Numbered from the stretch's first letter, positions 8,477 to 17,099 are shown. The stretch is DNA of 54,361 bases from Hyphomonas sp. UBA5111 (GCA_002414505.1 DHZF01000157.1:305-54665); one strand, 5' to 3'. The notes: generated from the letters alone by a model not told the origin. Translations and numbers: made by a program.

Positions 8477-8481
8477 AGCCG

Positions 8482-8518
8482 CTTGCAGACCCCACAATTT
8501 TTTAAGGGGTCGGGCAAG
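8482..8518 (+). terminator. Imperfect hairpin after the SHOCT gene
   Basis: GACCCC at 8488-8493 pairs with GGGGTC at 8506-8511, extended by CTTGC at 8482 with GCAAG at 8514-8518. The loop is T-rich but there is no trailing T-run. It may attenuate transcription between the SHOCT and DUF2231 genes. Confidence 0.35.
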
Positions 8519-8595
8519 TGTCCGGCGTATCACTCAGACAATGCCAGTCGCTGAAGACAGCGACGCTCACGCATATGGCTAACTGGGAGGCGCTT

Positions 8596-9633
8596 TTGGG
8601 CGATTTGATTGAACCGAACCTGCATCCGATTCTGGTGCATTTTGCCTATGCGCTTAGCCTCACAGCATTTGCCTCTTATGTGTTGGCGGCCTTCTCGCCT
8701 GTCGAGCGATGGCGAGCGACCCTGCGGCCGGCTGCGGACTGGATGCTGGCCTTTGGTGCGATCGCGATCGTGTTGACCATAGCAGCAGGGTTTCAGGCCT
8801 ATTACACGGTAGCTCATGATGCGCCGTCGCATGCAGCGATGACCACGCACCGTAACTGGGCTGTACCATCCGGCCTCGCCATCCTCCTATTTGCGGCCTG
8901 GCGCTGGACGGGAAGAACAAAAGCAGCCTCTGGTATTTTCGTCACAGGCTTGGCTGCGGCCGCGCTCGGCTTAACCGTCACAGCCTGGTGGGGCGGTAAA
9001 ATCGTCTATGGCTACGGTCTTGGCGTCAAAAGCCTGCCGCAGGTAACCGGAGATGGCCACGACCATGATCATGGCGGCGGCGTCGCCGCGGCAGATCATG
9101 ATATGGATCCCATGCCAGACTTGGCACCGACCGCGGATGTCCATGACAATGCCGACGGCCATCACGACACCGCCCCAACCAGCCATGACAATAGTGATGG
9201 GCACCACGACGAAAACAGCCCGTCCGCGATACCTGCGCCACAAGCCGGTTCGCCGGCGAGCGTCGCTGACGCTTTCGGCGAAGCGCTAAAAGCAGGGGAT
9301 GAGGCGGCGCTGCGCGCGCTGTTTGCGCCCGGCGCTGTGATCGCAGAAGGCGGCGGCGCAGAGCGTTCATTCGAAGAGTATGCTGGCCACCATATGTCTA
9401 ATGATATGGCTTATGCGGCGGCAGTGTCATTCGATCTCAAAGACCGAAACATTCTCGAGAATGGCGATATCGCTACGGTGATCTCTCAATCGGAGATTAA
9501 TGGCGCCTATAGAAGCGAGCCCGTGCACCGCCAAGCTATGGAAACCATGGTTCTCAAACGCGACGCTGGGGTCTGGAAGATTCACCATGTCCATTGGTCA
9601 TCCGCGCCGATCACCGAAGATCACGAGCACTGA
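8596..9633 (+). CDS. Second DUF2231-like/His-rich/NTF2-like membrane protein
   Basis: A paralogue of the protein at 6651-7745 with the same plan: four membrane segments beginning IEPNLHPILVHFAYAL, a metal-binding-type linker (GHDHDHGGG, HDNADGHHD, HDNSDGHHD) and a C-terminal NTF2-like domain ending VWKIHHVHWSS. I chose TTG at 8596 because GGGAGG stands five bases before it and the resulting GDLIEPN aligns with the paralogue's start GGFIEPN. ATG at 8575 and GTG at 8518 are longer options without good ribosome sites. It forms the second half of a tandem copB-DUF2231 duplication. The function is unknown. Confidence 0.72.
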   Translation: MGDLIEPNLHPILVHFAYALSLTAFASYVLAAFSPVERWRATLRPAADWMLAFGAIAIVLTIAAGFQAYYTVAHDAPSHAAMTTHRNWAVPSGLAILLFAAWRWTGRTKAASGIFVTGLAAAALGLTVTAWWGGKIVYGYGLGVKSLPQVTGDGHDHDHGGGVAAADHDMDPMPDLAPTADVHDNADGHHDTAPTSHDNSDGHHDENSPSAIPAPQAGSPASVADAFGEALKAGDEAALRALFAPGAVIAEGGGAERSFEEYAGHHMSNDMAYAAAVSFDLKDRNILENGDIATVISQSEINGAYRSEPVHRQAMETMVLKRDAGVWKIHHVHWSSAPITEDHEH

Positions 9634-9636
9634 TAA

Positions 9637-10710
9637 ATGGCTGGGGGTGGCCAAACACAGCTTGCGGACCCGCTGATGGGTCAAAACCACTTCACCGCCG
9701 TGCGGTGGGTGTTGGCGATCGCTGTAGTACTCGGTCATATCTGGCTCCTCGCGACAGGGTTCGAACCGTTTCGCATCCACGAATGGACTGCCAGCTATAT
9801 GGCCGTGAACGGGTTCTTCGTCCTGTCAGGCCTCTTGATTGCCAAGAGTCTTCATACAAGGCGCGATATCAAGGCTTATGCAGTTTCACGGTTTCTGCGG
9901 ATCTACCCGGCTCTGGTGATTGTACTTGCGGCTTTTGTCCTCGTCTTCGCGCCTGTCTATTCGGCCGAAGGCGGCGGATCACTGTTTCAGCCGGAGACCT
10001 GGCAATACACCTACAAAGTCTTGGCGCTTGGCGATCCCGACAGCGCGCCCGCACAGATATTCTCTCAGAATTTGGAAACCGACTTTAACGGGCCGCTCTG
10101 GACCATTCGGTTCGAGCTAGCAGCGTACATCCTAGCGGGCATCGCGTTCATGTTTGGCGCCGTCAACGGCCCATGGCGTGTTCTTAGCGTCTTCTTGCTT
10201 GTGCAATCGGTCTATCTTGGCGCGCCTTTGTTCATCGATACGAGTGCGCTCCCGCCGAGCGTGATGTCCTTGCTCCGCCTCTCATCGGCCTTTCTGCTCG
10301 GAATGACGCTTTGGCAGTGGCCTATTTTGCGCAGGCCGCCCCTGTTGGCGGTCGCAGGTCTGATTGCAGCGTTCGCGCTCCTTGGCGGCGGCCCCCTCGG
10401 CGAATTGTTTGCGACCCTTGCCCTCACAAGCCTTATGCTTCGAGCTGGATTGCCAAAACGTGCGTCCGTCCGCATCGCCAAAATTCCGGACTATTCGTAC
10501 GGGATTTATATCTGGCACTATCCGCTGTTACAGGTATTTCTGGTTGGCCAACCAGATCTTAGCCCCGCTGCCCTGGCTATAATGACTGCGCCGCTCATTC
10601 TGCTCGTGGCGGCCACTTCGTGGCATGTCATCGAAAAGCCAGTGCTTGCTCTGAAGCTGCGCGCCCGACCGATAAACCAAAAAACCGTATCGCCGGAGGT
10701 GGCCGCATGA
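9637..10710 (+). CDS. Acyltransferase 3 family membrane protein
   Basis: A 357-residue integral membrane acyltransferase (OafA/YrhL group), which acylates sugars, lipids or polysaccharides at the inner membrane. The N-terminus shows the family pattern: FTAVRWVLAIAVVLGH with the catalytic-type His, then NGFFVLSGLLIAKS, a cytoplasmic RFLRIYPAL turn, and about ten membrane helices. The late YGIYIWHYPLLQ motif is also typical. It begins three bases after the preceding stop and overlaps the next gene at ATGA, so it belongs to the copper-operator unit. The acceptor substrate cannot be read from sequence. Confidence 0.85.
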   Translation: MAGGGQTQLADPLMGQNHFTAVRWVLAIAVVLGHIWLLATGFEPFRIHEWTASYMAVNGFFVLSGLLIAKSLHTRRDIKAYAVSRFLRIYPALVIVLAAFVLVFAPVYSAEGGGSLFQPETWQYTYKVLALGDPDSAPAQIFSQNLETDFNGPLWTIRFELAAYILAGIAFMFGAVNGPWRVLSVFLLVQSVYLGAPLFIDTSALPPSVMSLLRLSSAFLLGMTLWQWPILRRPPLLAVAGLIAAFALLGGGPLGELFATLALTSLMLRAGLPKRASVRIAKIPDYSYGIYIWHYPLLQVFLVGQPDLSPAALAIMTAPLILLVAATSWHVIEKPVLALKLRARPINQKTVSPEVAA

Positions 10711-11069
10711 CATCCGCGCCGCATTCACTGATTGAAACATTGCTTCGGGCTCAAAGCCAATTTGAGAAGCTTATAAACGGCGCATCTGAAAACACACCCG
10801 CAACTAAGTTTGCAGAAATGGCATTCATGACGGCCGAGGTGTGCATTCTTCTTTCTGAGGCATTTGCGAAATCGATCGAACACCGCCGAGAAAATCTCCT
10901 CAGGGCACTACGAGCGATGGCAGGTATTTTCAGAGGCCTTGAAAGAGCCTCGCTGGAAACGACGAGCAACAGCCCGAACACGCTCGGGACCGCATGCGGT
11001 CAATGCGAAACAGCGATCTACGCTTTTCTTGAAGCAACCGAGCCTGACACTCAGGGGAGATTGAAATGA
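10707..11069 (+). CDS. Unrecognised 120-residue helical protein
   Basis: I do not recognise a family. The product is soluble, without signal peptide or membrane segment, and mostly helical by appearance (LIETLLRAQSQFEKLI, ILLSEAFAKSIEHRRENLLRALRAM). A CGQC pair lies near residue 98. The start overlaps the acyltransferase stop, and its own stop overlaps the AraC regulator start, so all three are translated in series. Such wedged genes usually work with their neighbours, which suggests a role with the acyltransferase or as a partner of the regulator, but nothing in the sequence settles this. Confidence 0.65.
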   Translation: MTSAPHSLIETLLRAQSQFEKLINGASENTPATKFAEMAFMTAEVCILLSEAFAKSIEHRRENLLRALRAMAGIFRGLERASLETTSNSPNTLGTACGQCETAIYAFLEATEPDTQGRLK

Positions 11070-11791
11070 GCGCGGCGCCCTGGTCTGGCGCGTTGGCCAT
11101 CGGGGTCGGCTGGGCCGCGCTCGACGCTCGCCTTGGCAAAAATACGGCACATGCTCATTTGGCACATCAGGTCATACTCGGGCTGGATGGCGCAGTCGTG
11201 GTGACGACAAACTCAGAGATAGTAGCCCCGACCGGCAAGGCTATTCACATCCCTGCTGGGCAGACCCATTCCATCGGTCCTGAGGGACGCCTGACGCGCT
11301 CGATCTATATCGATCCACGCTTTTCCGGAATTCGAAACGATCAGCAATGCAATCAGCCTGCCTGCCTTTCGGATGATCTATCAGCCGCTCTAGAGCACAT
11401 CAGCGACATTAATCAGGCGCGCGATTGGGCGAAAAGGTTCGCGGGCCGGTTGCCTGGTTCGGCCATAGATTCACGCCTGCAAAAAGCCCTTGGCAACGTT
11501 CGCGCACTCGCCAATCCCGCCGCTCTGGCGCGTGAGCTCGCGCTGTCTCCAACTCGGCTGCGAGAGATCGTCAAGGCGGACTTCGGTGTTCCGCCCAGCA
11601 AGCTATTGCAATGGTTGCAATTGCTCGGCGCCGCCAAGGCAATGGAGGCGTCCTCCAGTCTCGCTGATGCCGCGGCGGCGGGCGGTTTTGCAGACCAGGC
11701 GCATTTCACACGCCGACTGCAACAATGGTTCGGGGTGACCCCAAAAATTGGCCTGTCGGGTTTGGAGGTGTCCGTCGATGATCTCAGCTGA
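11066..11791 (+). CDS. AraC-family transcriptional regulator
   Basis: A 241-residue regulator. The N-terminal 95 residues look like a cupin sensor fold (HLAHQVILGLDGAVVV, then HIPAGQTHSIGPEG). The C-terminal 90 residues hold the two helix-turn-helix units of AraC proteins: ALARELALSPTRLREIVKADFG, and LADAAAAGGFADQAHFTRRLQQWFGVTP. It is the last gene of the unit under operator 2 and overlaps the previous gene by four bases. The ligand and targets are unknown; the acyltransferase group or the downstream Cu-ATPase unit are obvious candidates. An inverted repeat lies 30 bases after the stop. Confidence 0.88.
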   Translation: MSAAPWSGALAIGVGWAALDARLGKNTAHAHLAHQVILGLDGAVVVTTNSEIVAPTGKAIHIPAGQTHSIGPEGRLTRSIYIDPRFSGIRNDQQCNQPACLSDDLSAALEHISDINQARDWAKRFAGRLPGSAIDSRLQKALGNVRALANPAALARELALSPTRLREIVKADFGVPPSKLLQWLQLLGAAKAMEASSSLADAAAAGGFADQAHFTRRLQQWFGVTPKIGLSGLEVSVDDLS

Positions 11792-11820
11792 TCCCTCACC
11801 CAACGCGGATTGGTCGGCGC

Positions 11821-11842
11821 GCTTGTCTTGCTCAAGACAAGC
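11821..11842. repeat. Perfect 10-bp inverted repeat after araC-like gene
   Basis: GCTTGTCTTG at 11821-11830 and CAAGACAAGC at 11833-11842 are perfect arms around CT. As RNA it would fold with an eight-pair stem, so it may end the regulator's transcript, but no T-run follows. As DNA it could be an operator, since it lies between the AraC gene and the Cu-ATPase unit. Confidence 0.5.
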
Positions 11843-11875
11843 GATGCGGGCCCTAAGTATATATACGGAGTAACC

Positions 11876-11894
11876 AATACCCCCTATGGGTATT
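11876..11894. promoter_or_regulatory. CsoR-type operator 3 (Cu-ATPase unit)
   Basis: AATACCC-CCTAT-GGGTATT has perfect seven-base arms with a five-base centre, the best of the three copper-operator copies in the window. TATTAA at 11891-11896 could serve as the -10 box. The first gene starts 75 bases downstream, leaving a normal leader here, unlike operators 1 and 2. Confidence 0.75.
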
Positions 11895-11968
11895 AACTCA
11901 TTTTCGAAGCAACGCATCGCTGTCGCACGAATTATGTGGCGGCAACAACCAAAGAGAAGGAAAACACC

Positions 11969-12220
11969 ATGCGCCTCATCCCCACTGGGCACGCCCTATC
12001 CATTTTTCTCGCCATCACGTTTACGCTCTGTATCGCATGGGGGTTGGTCGCACCGCCTAGTCTCCACATGCACGGTGCGTGGGAACAGCTCCTACCCGGA
12101 TTTGAATTCATTTCGGTTTCAAGCTTCTTCCTCGGCCTCATCGAGTCCTACGTTTACGGCTGGTATATCGCGCTTGTCTTCGTGCCGCTCTACCGGCTGT
12201 TCAATCGCCAGAAAGCCTAA
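11969..12220 (+). CDS. DUF5676 family small membrane protein
   Basis: An 83-residue membrane protein with two hydrophobic segments. It matches the DUF5676 pattern: LSIFLAITFTLCIAWGL, then a short loop with HMHGAWEQLLPGF, then FFLGLIESYVYGWYIALVFVPLYRLF. Such proteins commonly lie beside heavy-metal P-type ATPases in Proteobacteria; the role is not known to me. AGAAGGA stands about eight bases before the ATG at 11969; an upstream in-frame ATG at 11936 lacks this. It is the first gene under operator 3 and precedes the Cu-ATPase. Confidence 0.8.
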   Translation: MRLIPTGHALSIFLAITFTLCIAWGLVAPPSLHMHGAWEQLLPGFEFISVSSFFLGLIESYVYGWYIALVFVPLYRLFNRQKA

Positions 12221-12306
12221 TGCAAGAACTCCATTAAGGATCAGCCGCCCAACCCGGGCGTTGACCTTTAAGAGTGACACTGAAGCCAAACCCCGGAGGG
12301 GCGGAT

Positions 12307-14565
12307 ATGACCAATACCGATCATAAACATCACGACCATGGACATCATGATCACCACCACGGGGATGATCATGATTGTTGCCATGGTGGCGGAGACGCCG
12401 ATGCCGGCGCGGACGGCAAATATGATCTCGTCCCGCAGGGCTACTCAGGCACGGTCTATACATGTCCGATGCATCCAAACGTTCGCGACGTCCGAAACTC
12501 CGGGTGCCCGATATGCGGCATGGCACTGGAGCCCGAAGGTGTTGTTGTAGGCGAAGAAGACACCTCAGAACTCGACGATATGACCCGTAGATTCTGGATC
12601 AGCGCCATCTTCACCATCCCACTTGCCATTTACGCCATGGGTGACCTGATCCCCGGCAAACCCCTCGAAGGGCTCTTGCCCGCCGGTTGGTCCCAATGGG
12701 CTCAATTCGCGCTGGCCGTTCCTGTCGTCCTCTGGGGCGGATGGCCCTTCTTTGTACGCGGCGTTCGGTCGGTACGCACGATGAACCTCAACATGTTCAC
12801 CCTCATCTCGCTTGGCGTCGGCGTGGCTTTTGTCTTCTCGCTTGTTGCAACCGCTTTGCCAGGCATTTTTCCGCACGCCTTTCGCAATGAGGCCGGCGAA
12901 GTCGCTGTATATTATGAAGCCGCTGCGGTGATCACGACGCTCGTATTGCTCGGGCAGGTTCTGGAGCTGCGAGCCCGAAGCGCGACATCGGGCGCCATCC
13001 GCGCGCTCCTTGAACTCACGCCGCCAACCGCAAACCGGATCATGGCTGACGGCCAGGAAGAAGAGGTTTCCGTCGACGATGTCCAGAGCGGCGACCGGCT
13101 ACGGGTCCGGCCAGGCGAAAAAGTACCTGTCGACGGCGAAGTTGTTGAAGGGCGTTCGAATGTCGACGAGTCCATGATCACTGGAGAACCTATTCCAGTC
13201 GAGAAAGCAGCAGGGGATCCGATTACCGGCGGTACAGTTAACGGCACCGGATCACTCGTCATGGCCGCGACGCGCGTCGGCGAAGATACAATGCTATCGC
13301 AAATCGTACGCATGGTCGCCGAAGCTCAGCGCTCACGCGCGCCCATCCAGAAGCTCGCCGACACAGTGGCCGGCCTGTTTGTCCCGGCCGTCGTCGTGAT
13401 CGCGATTATCACTTTCATCGTCTGGGCGATTTTTGGGCCTCACCCGGCCATGGCTTTTGCGATCGTCAACGCCGTGGCTGTGTTAATTATTGCGTGTCCC
13501 TGCGCGCTTGGCCTTGCAACGCCGATGTCAATTATGGTCGCCACAGGAAAGGGCGCACAGAGCGGCATTCTGATCAAAAATGCTGAAGCGCTCGAGACGT
13601 TTGAAAAAGTCGACACGATCGTCGTCGATAAGACCGGCACTTTGACAGAGGGCCACCCCAAACTTGTGACAGTCGAGCCTGCGAGTGGTCTCGCAGAAGC
13701 AGACTTCCTGGCTTACGCTGCCGCGATTGAACGCGGGAGCGAGCACCCTCTTGCGCAAGCCATCGTCAACGGGGCCGAAGAGCGCGGCGCAGCGCGCCTG
13801 AAGTCGACCGATTTTGAATCAGTCACCGGAGAAGGCGCGCAGGGCCGGGTCGATGGAAAGCTTTTCGCCATCGGCAACGCCAAGATGATGCGCCGGGTCG
13901 GTGCTTTTGACGAAACACTGAAAGCCCATGCTGAAACCTATCGCCGCGACGGCCAGACGGTGATGTTCGCCGCTCTGGACGGCAAACCGGCGGGCCTGAT
14001 TGGTGTCGCCGATCCAATCAAAGAAACGACCCCTGAAGCCATAGCCGCCTTGCACAAGGCTGGCATGAAAGTCGTCATGCTGACAGGCGACAGCCTGGCA
14101 ACAGCACAAGCGGTTGCACGCCAAATCGGCATTGATGAGGTAGAGGCCGATGTGTCACCAGAAGACAAAAACCGGATCGTGCGCGAACTCCAATCGAAAG
14201 GTGCGGTCGTCGCCATGTGCGGCGACGGCATCAATGACGCGCCTGCCCTTGCTCAAGCGGATATCGGAATAGCCATGGGAACCGGTACAGATGTGGCCAT
14301 GGAGAGCGCCAGTGTCACCCTGGTCAAAGGCGATCTTCGCGGTGTCGCCCGCGCGCAGCGGCTGAGCCGCGCGACGATGGGCAATATTCGCGAAAACCTG
14401 TTCTTTGCCTTTATCTATAATTCGCTCGGCGTGCCGGTTGCTGCCGGCGTCCTCTATCCGTTCTTTGGACTGCTTCTCAGTCCAATTATCGCCGCCGCCG
14501 CGATGAGCCTCAGCTCATTCTCGGTCATCGCGAATGCGCTGCGACTTCGCTCCGTCAAACTATAA
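12307..14565 (+). CDS. Copper-exporting P1B-type ATPase (CPC type, with HMBD)
   Basis: A 752-residue ATPase that pumps copper out of the cytoplasm. The N-terminal 40 residues are packed with His and Asp, followed by a heavy-metal-binding domain (YTCPMHP near residue 51, [10 protein letters not shown]) instead of the usual CxxC ferredoxin-like domains. Core motifs are intact: TGEP in the actuator, CPCALG near 396 (membrane copper site), DKTGT near 441 (phosphorylated Asp), HPLAQ, and GDGINDAP near 638. CPC indicates the Cu(I)/Ag(I) P1B-1 group. The ATG at 12307 has GGAGGGG before it; a GTG at 12274 is less likely. DUF411 and permease genes follow. Confidence 0.93.
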   Translation: MTNTDHKHHDHGHHDHHHGDDHDCCHGGGDADAGADGKYDLVPQGYSGTVYTCPMHPNVRDVRNSGCPICGMALEPEGVVVGEEDTSELDDMTRRFWISAIFTIPLAIYAMGDLIPGKPLEGLLPAGWSQWAQFALAVPVVLWGGWPFFVRGVRSVRTMNLNMFTLISLGVGVAFVFSLVATALPGIFPHAFRNEAGEVAVYYEAAAVITTLVLLGQVLELRARSATSGAIRALLELTPPTANRIMADGQEEEVSVDDVQSGDRLRVRPGEKVPVDGEVVEGRSNVDESMITGEPIPVEKAAGDPITGGTVNGTGSLVMAATRVGEDTMLSQIVRMVAEAQRSRAPIQKLADTVAGLFVPAVVVIAIITFIVWAIFGPHPAMAFAIVNAVAVLIIACPCALGLATPMSIMVATGKGAQSGILIKNAEALETFEKVDTIVVDKTGTLTEGHPKLVTVEPASGLAEADFLAYAAAIERGSEHPLAQAIVNGAEERGAARLKSTDFESVTGEGAQGRVDGKLFAIGNAKMMRRVGAFDETLKAHAETYRRDGQTVMFAALDGKPAGLIGVADPIKETTPEAIAALHKAGMKVVMLTGDSLATAQAVARQIGIDEVEADVSPEDKNRIVRELQSKGAVVAMCGDGINDAPALAQADIGIAMGTGTDVAMESASVTLVKGDLRGVARAQRLSRATMGNIRENLFFAFIYNSLGVPVAAGVLYPFFGLLLSPIIAAAAMSLSSFSVIANALRLRSVKL

Positions 14566-14582
14566 TTTCGAAGGAAATTCTT

Positions 14583-15080
14583 ATGTCAAAATGGATTCTT
14601 GGTGCCTTGGCCACCGCCCTTTTTGCGCTTGCCGCTGGGTTTTTCGTCTCGGGCGGTTTGGCGAGCCCTGCAAATGCGCAAACCATTACCGTCTATAAAA
14701 CACCCTGGTGTGGATGCTGTACGGCCTGGATAAAACACCTTCAGCGCGATGGTCTTGAAGTACGTGTTATCGAACGCGAAGACCTTGCGCCTGTGCGGGC
14801 CTCGCTGAACGTGCCCGATGAGCTTGCCTCCTGCCACACTGCGTCGGTTGATGGCTACGCGATTGAGGGCCATGTCCCAGCCTCGGAAATTCGTAAGCTT
14901 CTGGAAACCCGGCCAGATGCGGCGGGGCTTTCGGTGCCCGGCATGCCAATGGGCTCTCCCGGAATGGAAACGACAAGCCCGCCTGACGCCTATGATGTCA
15001 TTCTGTTTAGTGCGAAACAGCAAAGCGTATTCGCGAGCTATGTCGGCCGCTTCCCAGCTGAACAGGCGGTCGGGCAATGA
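14583..15080 (+). CDS. DUF411 periplasmic metal-binding protein
   Basis: A 165-residue secreted protein. The signal peptide covers about residues 1-33 (hydrophobic core, cut near ANA-QT). The DUF411 domain follows with VYKTPWCGCCTAW (Cys pair), ELASCHTA (third Cys plus His), and GHVPASEIRKLL, then GMPMGSPGME, where Met residues may add copper ligands. DUF411 proteins are regularly found in copper and heavy-metal operons. It comes 17 bases after the ATPase and its stop overlaps the permease start. A periplasmic copper carrier is the likely role. Confidence 0.88.
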   Translation: MSKWILGALATALFALAAGFFVSGGLASPANAQTITVYKTPWCGCCTAWIKHLQRDGLEVRVIEREDLAPVRASLNVPDELASCHTASVDGYAIEGHVPASEIRKLLETRPDAAGLSVPGMPMGSPGMETTSPPDAYDVILFSAKQQSVFASYVGRFPAEQAVGQ

Positions 15081-16408
15081 AATCCGAAACCTATAAAAAA
15101 GGCTCGCTAAGTCTCGCAGGAACCATTGCGATGGGCACCGGTGTCATGATTGGCGCCGGGATCTTCGCACTGACCGGGCAAGTCGCGCAATTCTCAGGAC
15201 CGGCGTTTCCGCTCGCCTTTTTGCTTGCGGCCGTGGTCAGCGGGTTCAGCGCCTACACCTACATCAAAATGTCGAACAAATATCCGTCGGCCGGCGGCAT
15301 CGCGATGATCCTTCAAAAAGCCTATGGGCCAACGACAATTGCCGCCGCCAGCGCGCTGCTCATGACTATGTCGATGATTATCAATGAGAGCCTCGTCGCT
15401 CGCACATTCGGCGCCTACACATTGCAACTCTTTGATGTTTCGAAAGACAGTATTCTGGTACCCGTTCTGGCCGTCGGATTGATCGTTTTTGCGTTTATAA
15501 TCAACATATCCGGAAACAAAATCATTGGCGGCGTATCCAAAATTGCTGCGGTCCTGAAAGTTGGCGGCATTCTGATCTTTGCTGGCGCGGCGCTCTGGGC
15601 CTCCGACCTTTCTTTTGAAGCAGCCTCCTCGGCCACAACAAATGAGACTGGACCTGCGGGATTCCTCGCCGGCGTCGCCCTCGCCATTCTTGCTTTTAAA
15701 GGGTTCACCACGATCACCAATAGCGGCGATGAAGTCAAAGACCCCAATAAGAATGTCGGCCGCGCGATCATTTGGTCGCTGGCGATCTGCCTTGTTGTCT
15801 ACATGGCTGTCGCTCTAGCGGTCGGGTCCTCACTGACACTTGAAGAAATTGTCGCAGCCAAGGATTTCTCGCTCGCAGAAGCCTCGCGCCCGGCCTTTGG
15901 TGATTTTGGCGTGGCGTTTACCGTGATCATTGCAATCATCGCCACCGCGTCGGGACTGCTCGCCAGTGTCTTCGCGGTTTCGCGCATGCTCGCTATGCTG
16001 ACGAATATGAACCTCATCCCCCACAAGCATTTTGGCATGCCCGGCGGCATCCAGAAACACACGCTTGTCTATACCGTTGTTTTGGCTGCCTTCCTGGCCG
16101 CTTTCTTCGATCTTGGGCGGATCGCTTCACTCGGCGCGATTTATTATCTCGTAATGGATATTATTATCCATTATGGCGTGCTGCGCTATTTACGCGAAGA
16201 TGTCGGCGCCCGCGCCTCTATTCTAGTCGCCGCCATATTATTCGATCTGATTGCCCTTGGCGCCTTCCTGTTCATCAAAGCGACCGCAGACCCTATGATT
16301 GTCGTCATCGCGATTGGGTCAATGGCTGCAATCTTTGCTTTCGAAGCGCTCTATCTCGGCCGGATCCGCGGCAAGGAGGCGCCCGATCATGCGCACTCTC
16401 ACTCGTGA
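15077..16408 (+). CDS. APC-superfamily amino acid permease
   Basis: A 443-residue transporter with about twelve membrane helices. The first helix carries the substrate-binding unwound motif GTGVMIGAGIFALTGQ, a hallmark of APC amino acid/amine transporters, and helix 6 has FKGFTTITNSGDEVKDP. The C-terminus ends DHAHSHS, an unusual His tail that recalls the metal-binding linkers of neighbouring proteins. The start overlaps the DUF411 stop at ATGA, so it is coupled to the copper genes. An amino acid or copper-amino acid substrate is possible, but the sequence does not tell. Confidence 0.85.
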   Translation: MKSETYKKGSLSLAGTIAMGTGVMIGAGIFALTGQVAQFSGPAFPLAFLLAAVVSGFSAYTYIKMSNKYPSAGGIAMILQKAYGPTTIAAASALLMTMSMIINESLVARTFGAYTLQLFDVSKDSILVPVLAVGLIVFAFIINISGNKIIGGVSKIAAVLKVGGILIFAGAALWASDLSFEAASSATTNETGPAGFLAGVALAILAFKGFTTITNSGDEVKDPNKNVGRAIIWSLAICLVVYMAVALAVGSSLTLEEIVAAKDFSLAEASRPAFGDFGVAFTVIIAIIATASGLLASVFAVSRMLAMLTNMNLIPHKHFGMPGGIQKHTLVYTVVLAAFLAAFFDLGRIASLGAIYYLVMDIIIHYGVLRYLREDVGARASILVAAILFDLIALGAFLFIKATADPMIVVIAIGSMAAIFAFEALYLGRIRGKEAPDHAHSHS

Positions 16409-16561
16409 TGTAACTGGTCCGCCGGGGGTAAACCTGGTGGTGTTCTGTGAGCGAGCGGTGAGCAGGACTGGGATCCTTATTGGTTTAAATGCGATGGCGC
16501 ATCCTATCGCGGGGCGTGTGACAACGCTTTCGCGGACCCGGCACACCGCGAGGTTCGCGCC

Positions 16562-16990
16562 ATGATCCTGGCGATTGTCATCTCCGCAGTCACCTTCGTG
16601 CTATCCGGCGCGCTTCACTATGCGATTGTCTCAGGCGCATTCCGCCACCTCGGAGCGGCCAGCTATCATCGCGGCCGCAAACTGGTCACTGCGCTTTGCG
16701 TCTCGGGGATTGCGCATCTCGCGGCGGCCAGTCTTTACGCCCTCGCTTATGGCCTGGGCCGCGCCCTGGATATAGGTGATCTAAGCGGTGATACGCCGAC
16801 GACAGCCATGGACGTCTTTTACTTTTCGCTCGTCAGTTACACCTCACTCGGTCTTGGCGACATTGTTCCAACCGGCCATTTGCGCTTCGTCGCCGGTGTC
16901 GAGGCGCTGAATGGTTTTCTGCTCATCAGTTGCTCGGCGGCGATGCTGTTTCTGTTCATGACGGAGCAGAGCGGGGAAAGCAGGCAATGA
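16562..16990 (+). CDS. Two-helix ion channel protein (K+ channel-like)
   Basis: A 142-residue membrane protein with helices near residues 3-25, 37-62, 85 and 115-137. The stretch YFSLVSYTSLGLGDIVPTGHLRFVAG resembles the pore helix and selectivity filter of the Ion_trans_2 potassium channel family, with TSLGLGDI in place of the classical TVGYGD. The change from Tyr to Leu in the filter may alter selectivity. No gating or RCK domain is present. The same frame stays open upstream to 16451 without a usual start codon. It probably continues the copper-ATPase transcript. Confidence 0.75.
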   Translation: MILAIVISAVTFVLSGALHYAIVSGAFRHLGAASYHRGRKLVTALCVSGIAHLAAASLYALAYGLGRALDIGDLSGDTPTTAMDVFYFSLVSYTSLGLGDIVPTGHLRFVAGVEALNGFLLISCSAAMLFLFMTEQSGESRQ

Positions 16991-17099
16991 GACCCCCCAC
17001 ACGCGCTTCAATACAGTTACACCTGAAATGTTTGGCGCGCGCCTGCGCCTATAAGGGAAGGAACTCGGCCACGCGTATTATTGAGGAATGGGGGCACAA

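Noticed and set aside
10707..11069. The 120-residue protein as the missing CsoR repressor
   Set aside because: It lacks the CsoR Cys-His-Cys copper ligands and the short four-helix pattern; only a CGQC pair is present.
12338..12400. Repeated GACCATGG/CATCATGATCACC stretch as a possible DNA repeat or CRISPR-like element
   Set aside because: It encodes the His-rich N-terminus of the Cu-ATPase; the repetition comes from His/Asp codons.
16389..16565. A 58-residue plus-strand frame overlapping the permease end and the channel start
   Set aside because: No ribosome site or family marks; the competing frame looks more protein-like, and the overlap with the permease C-terminus is in a different frame.
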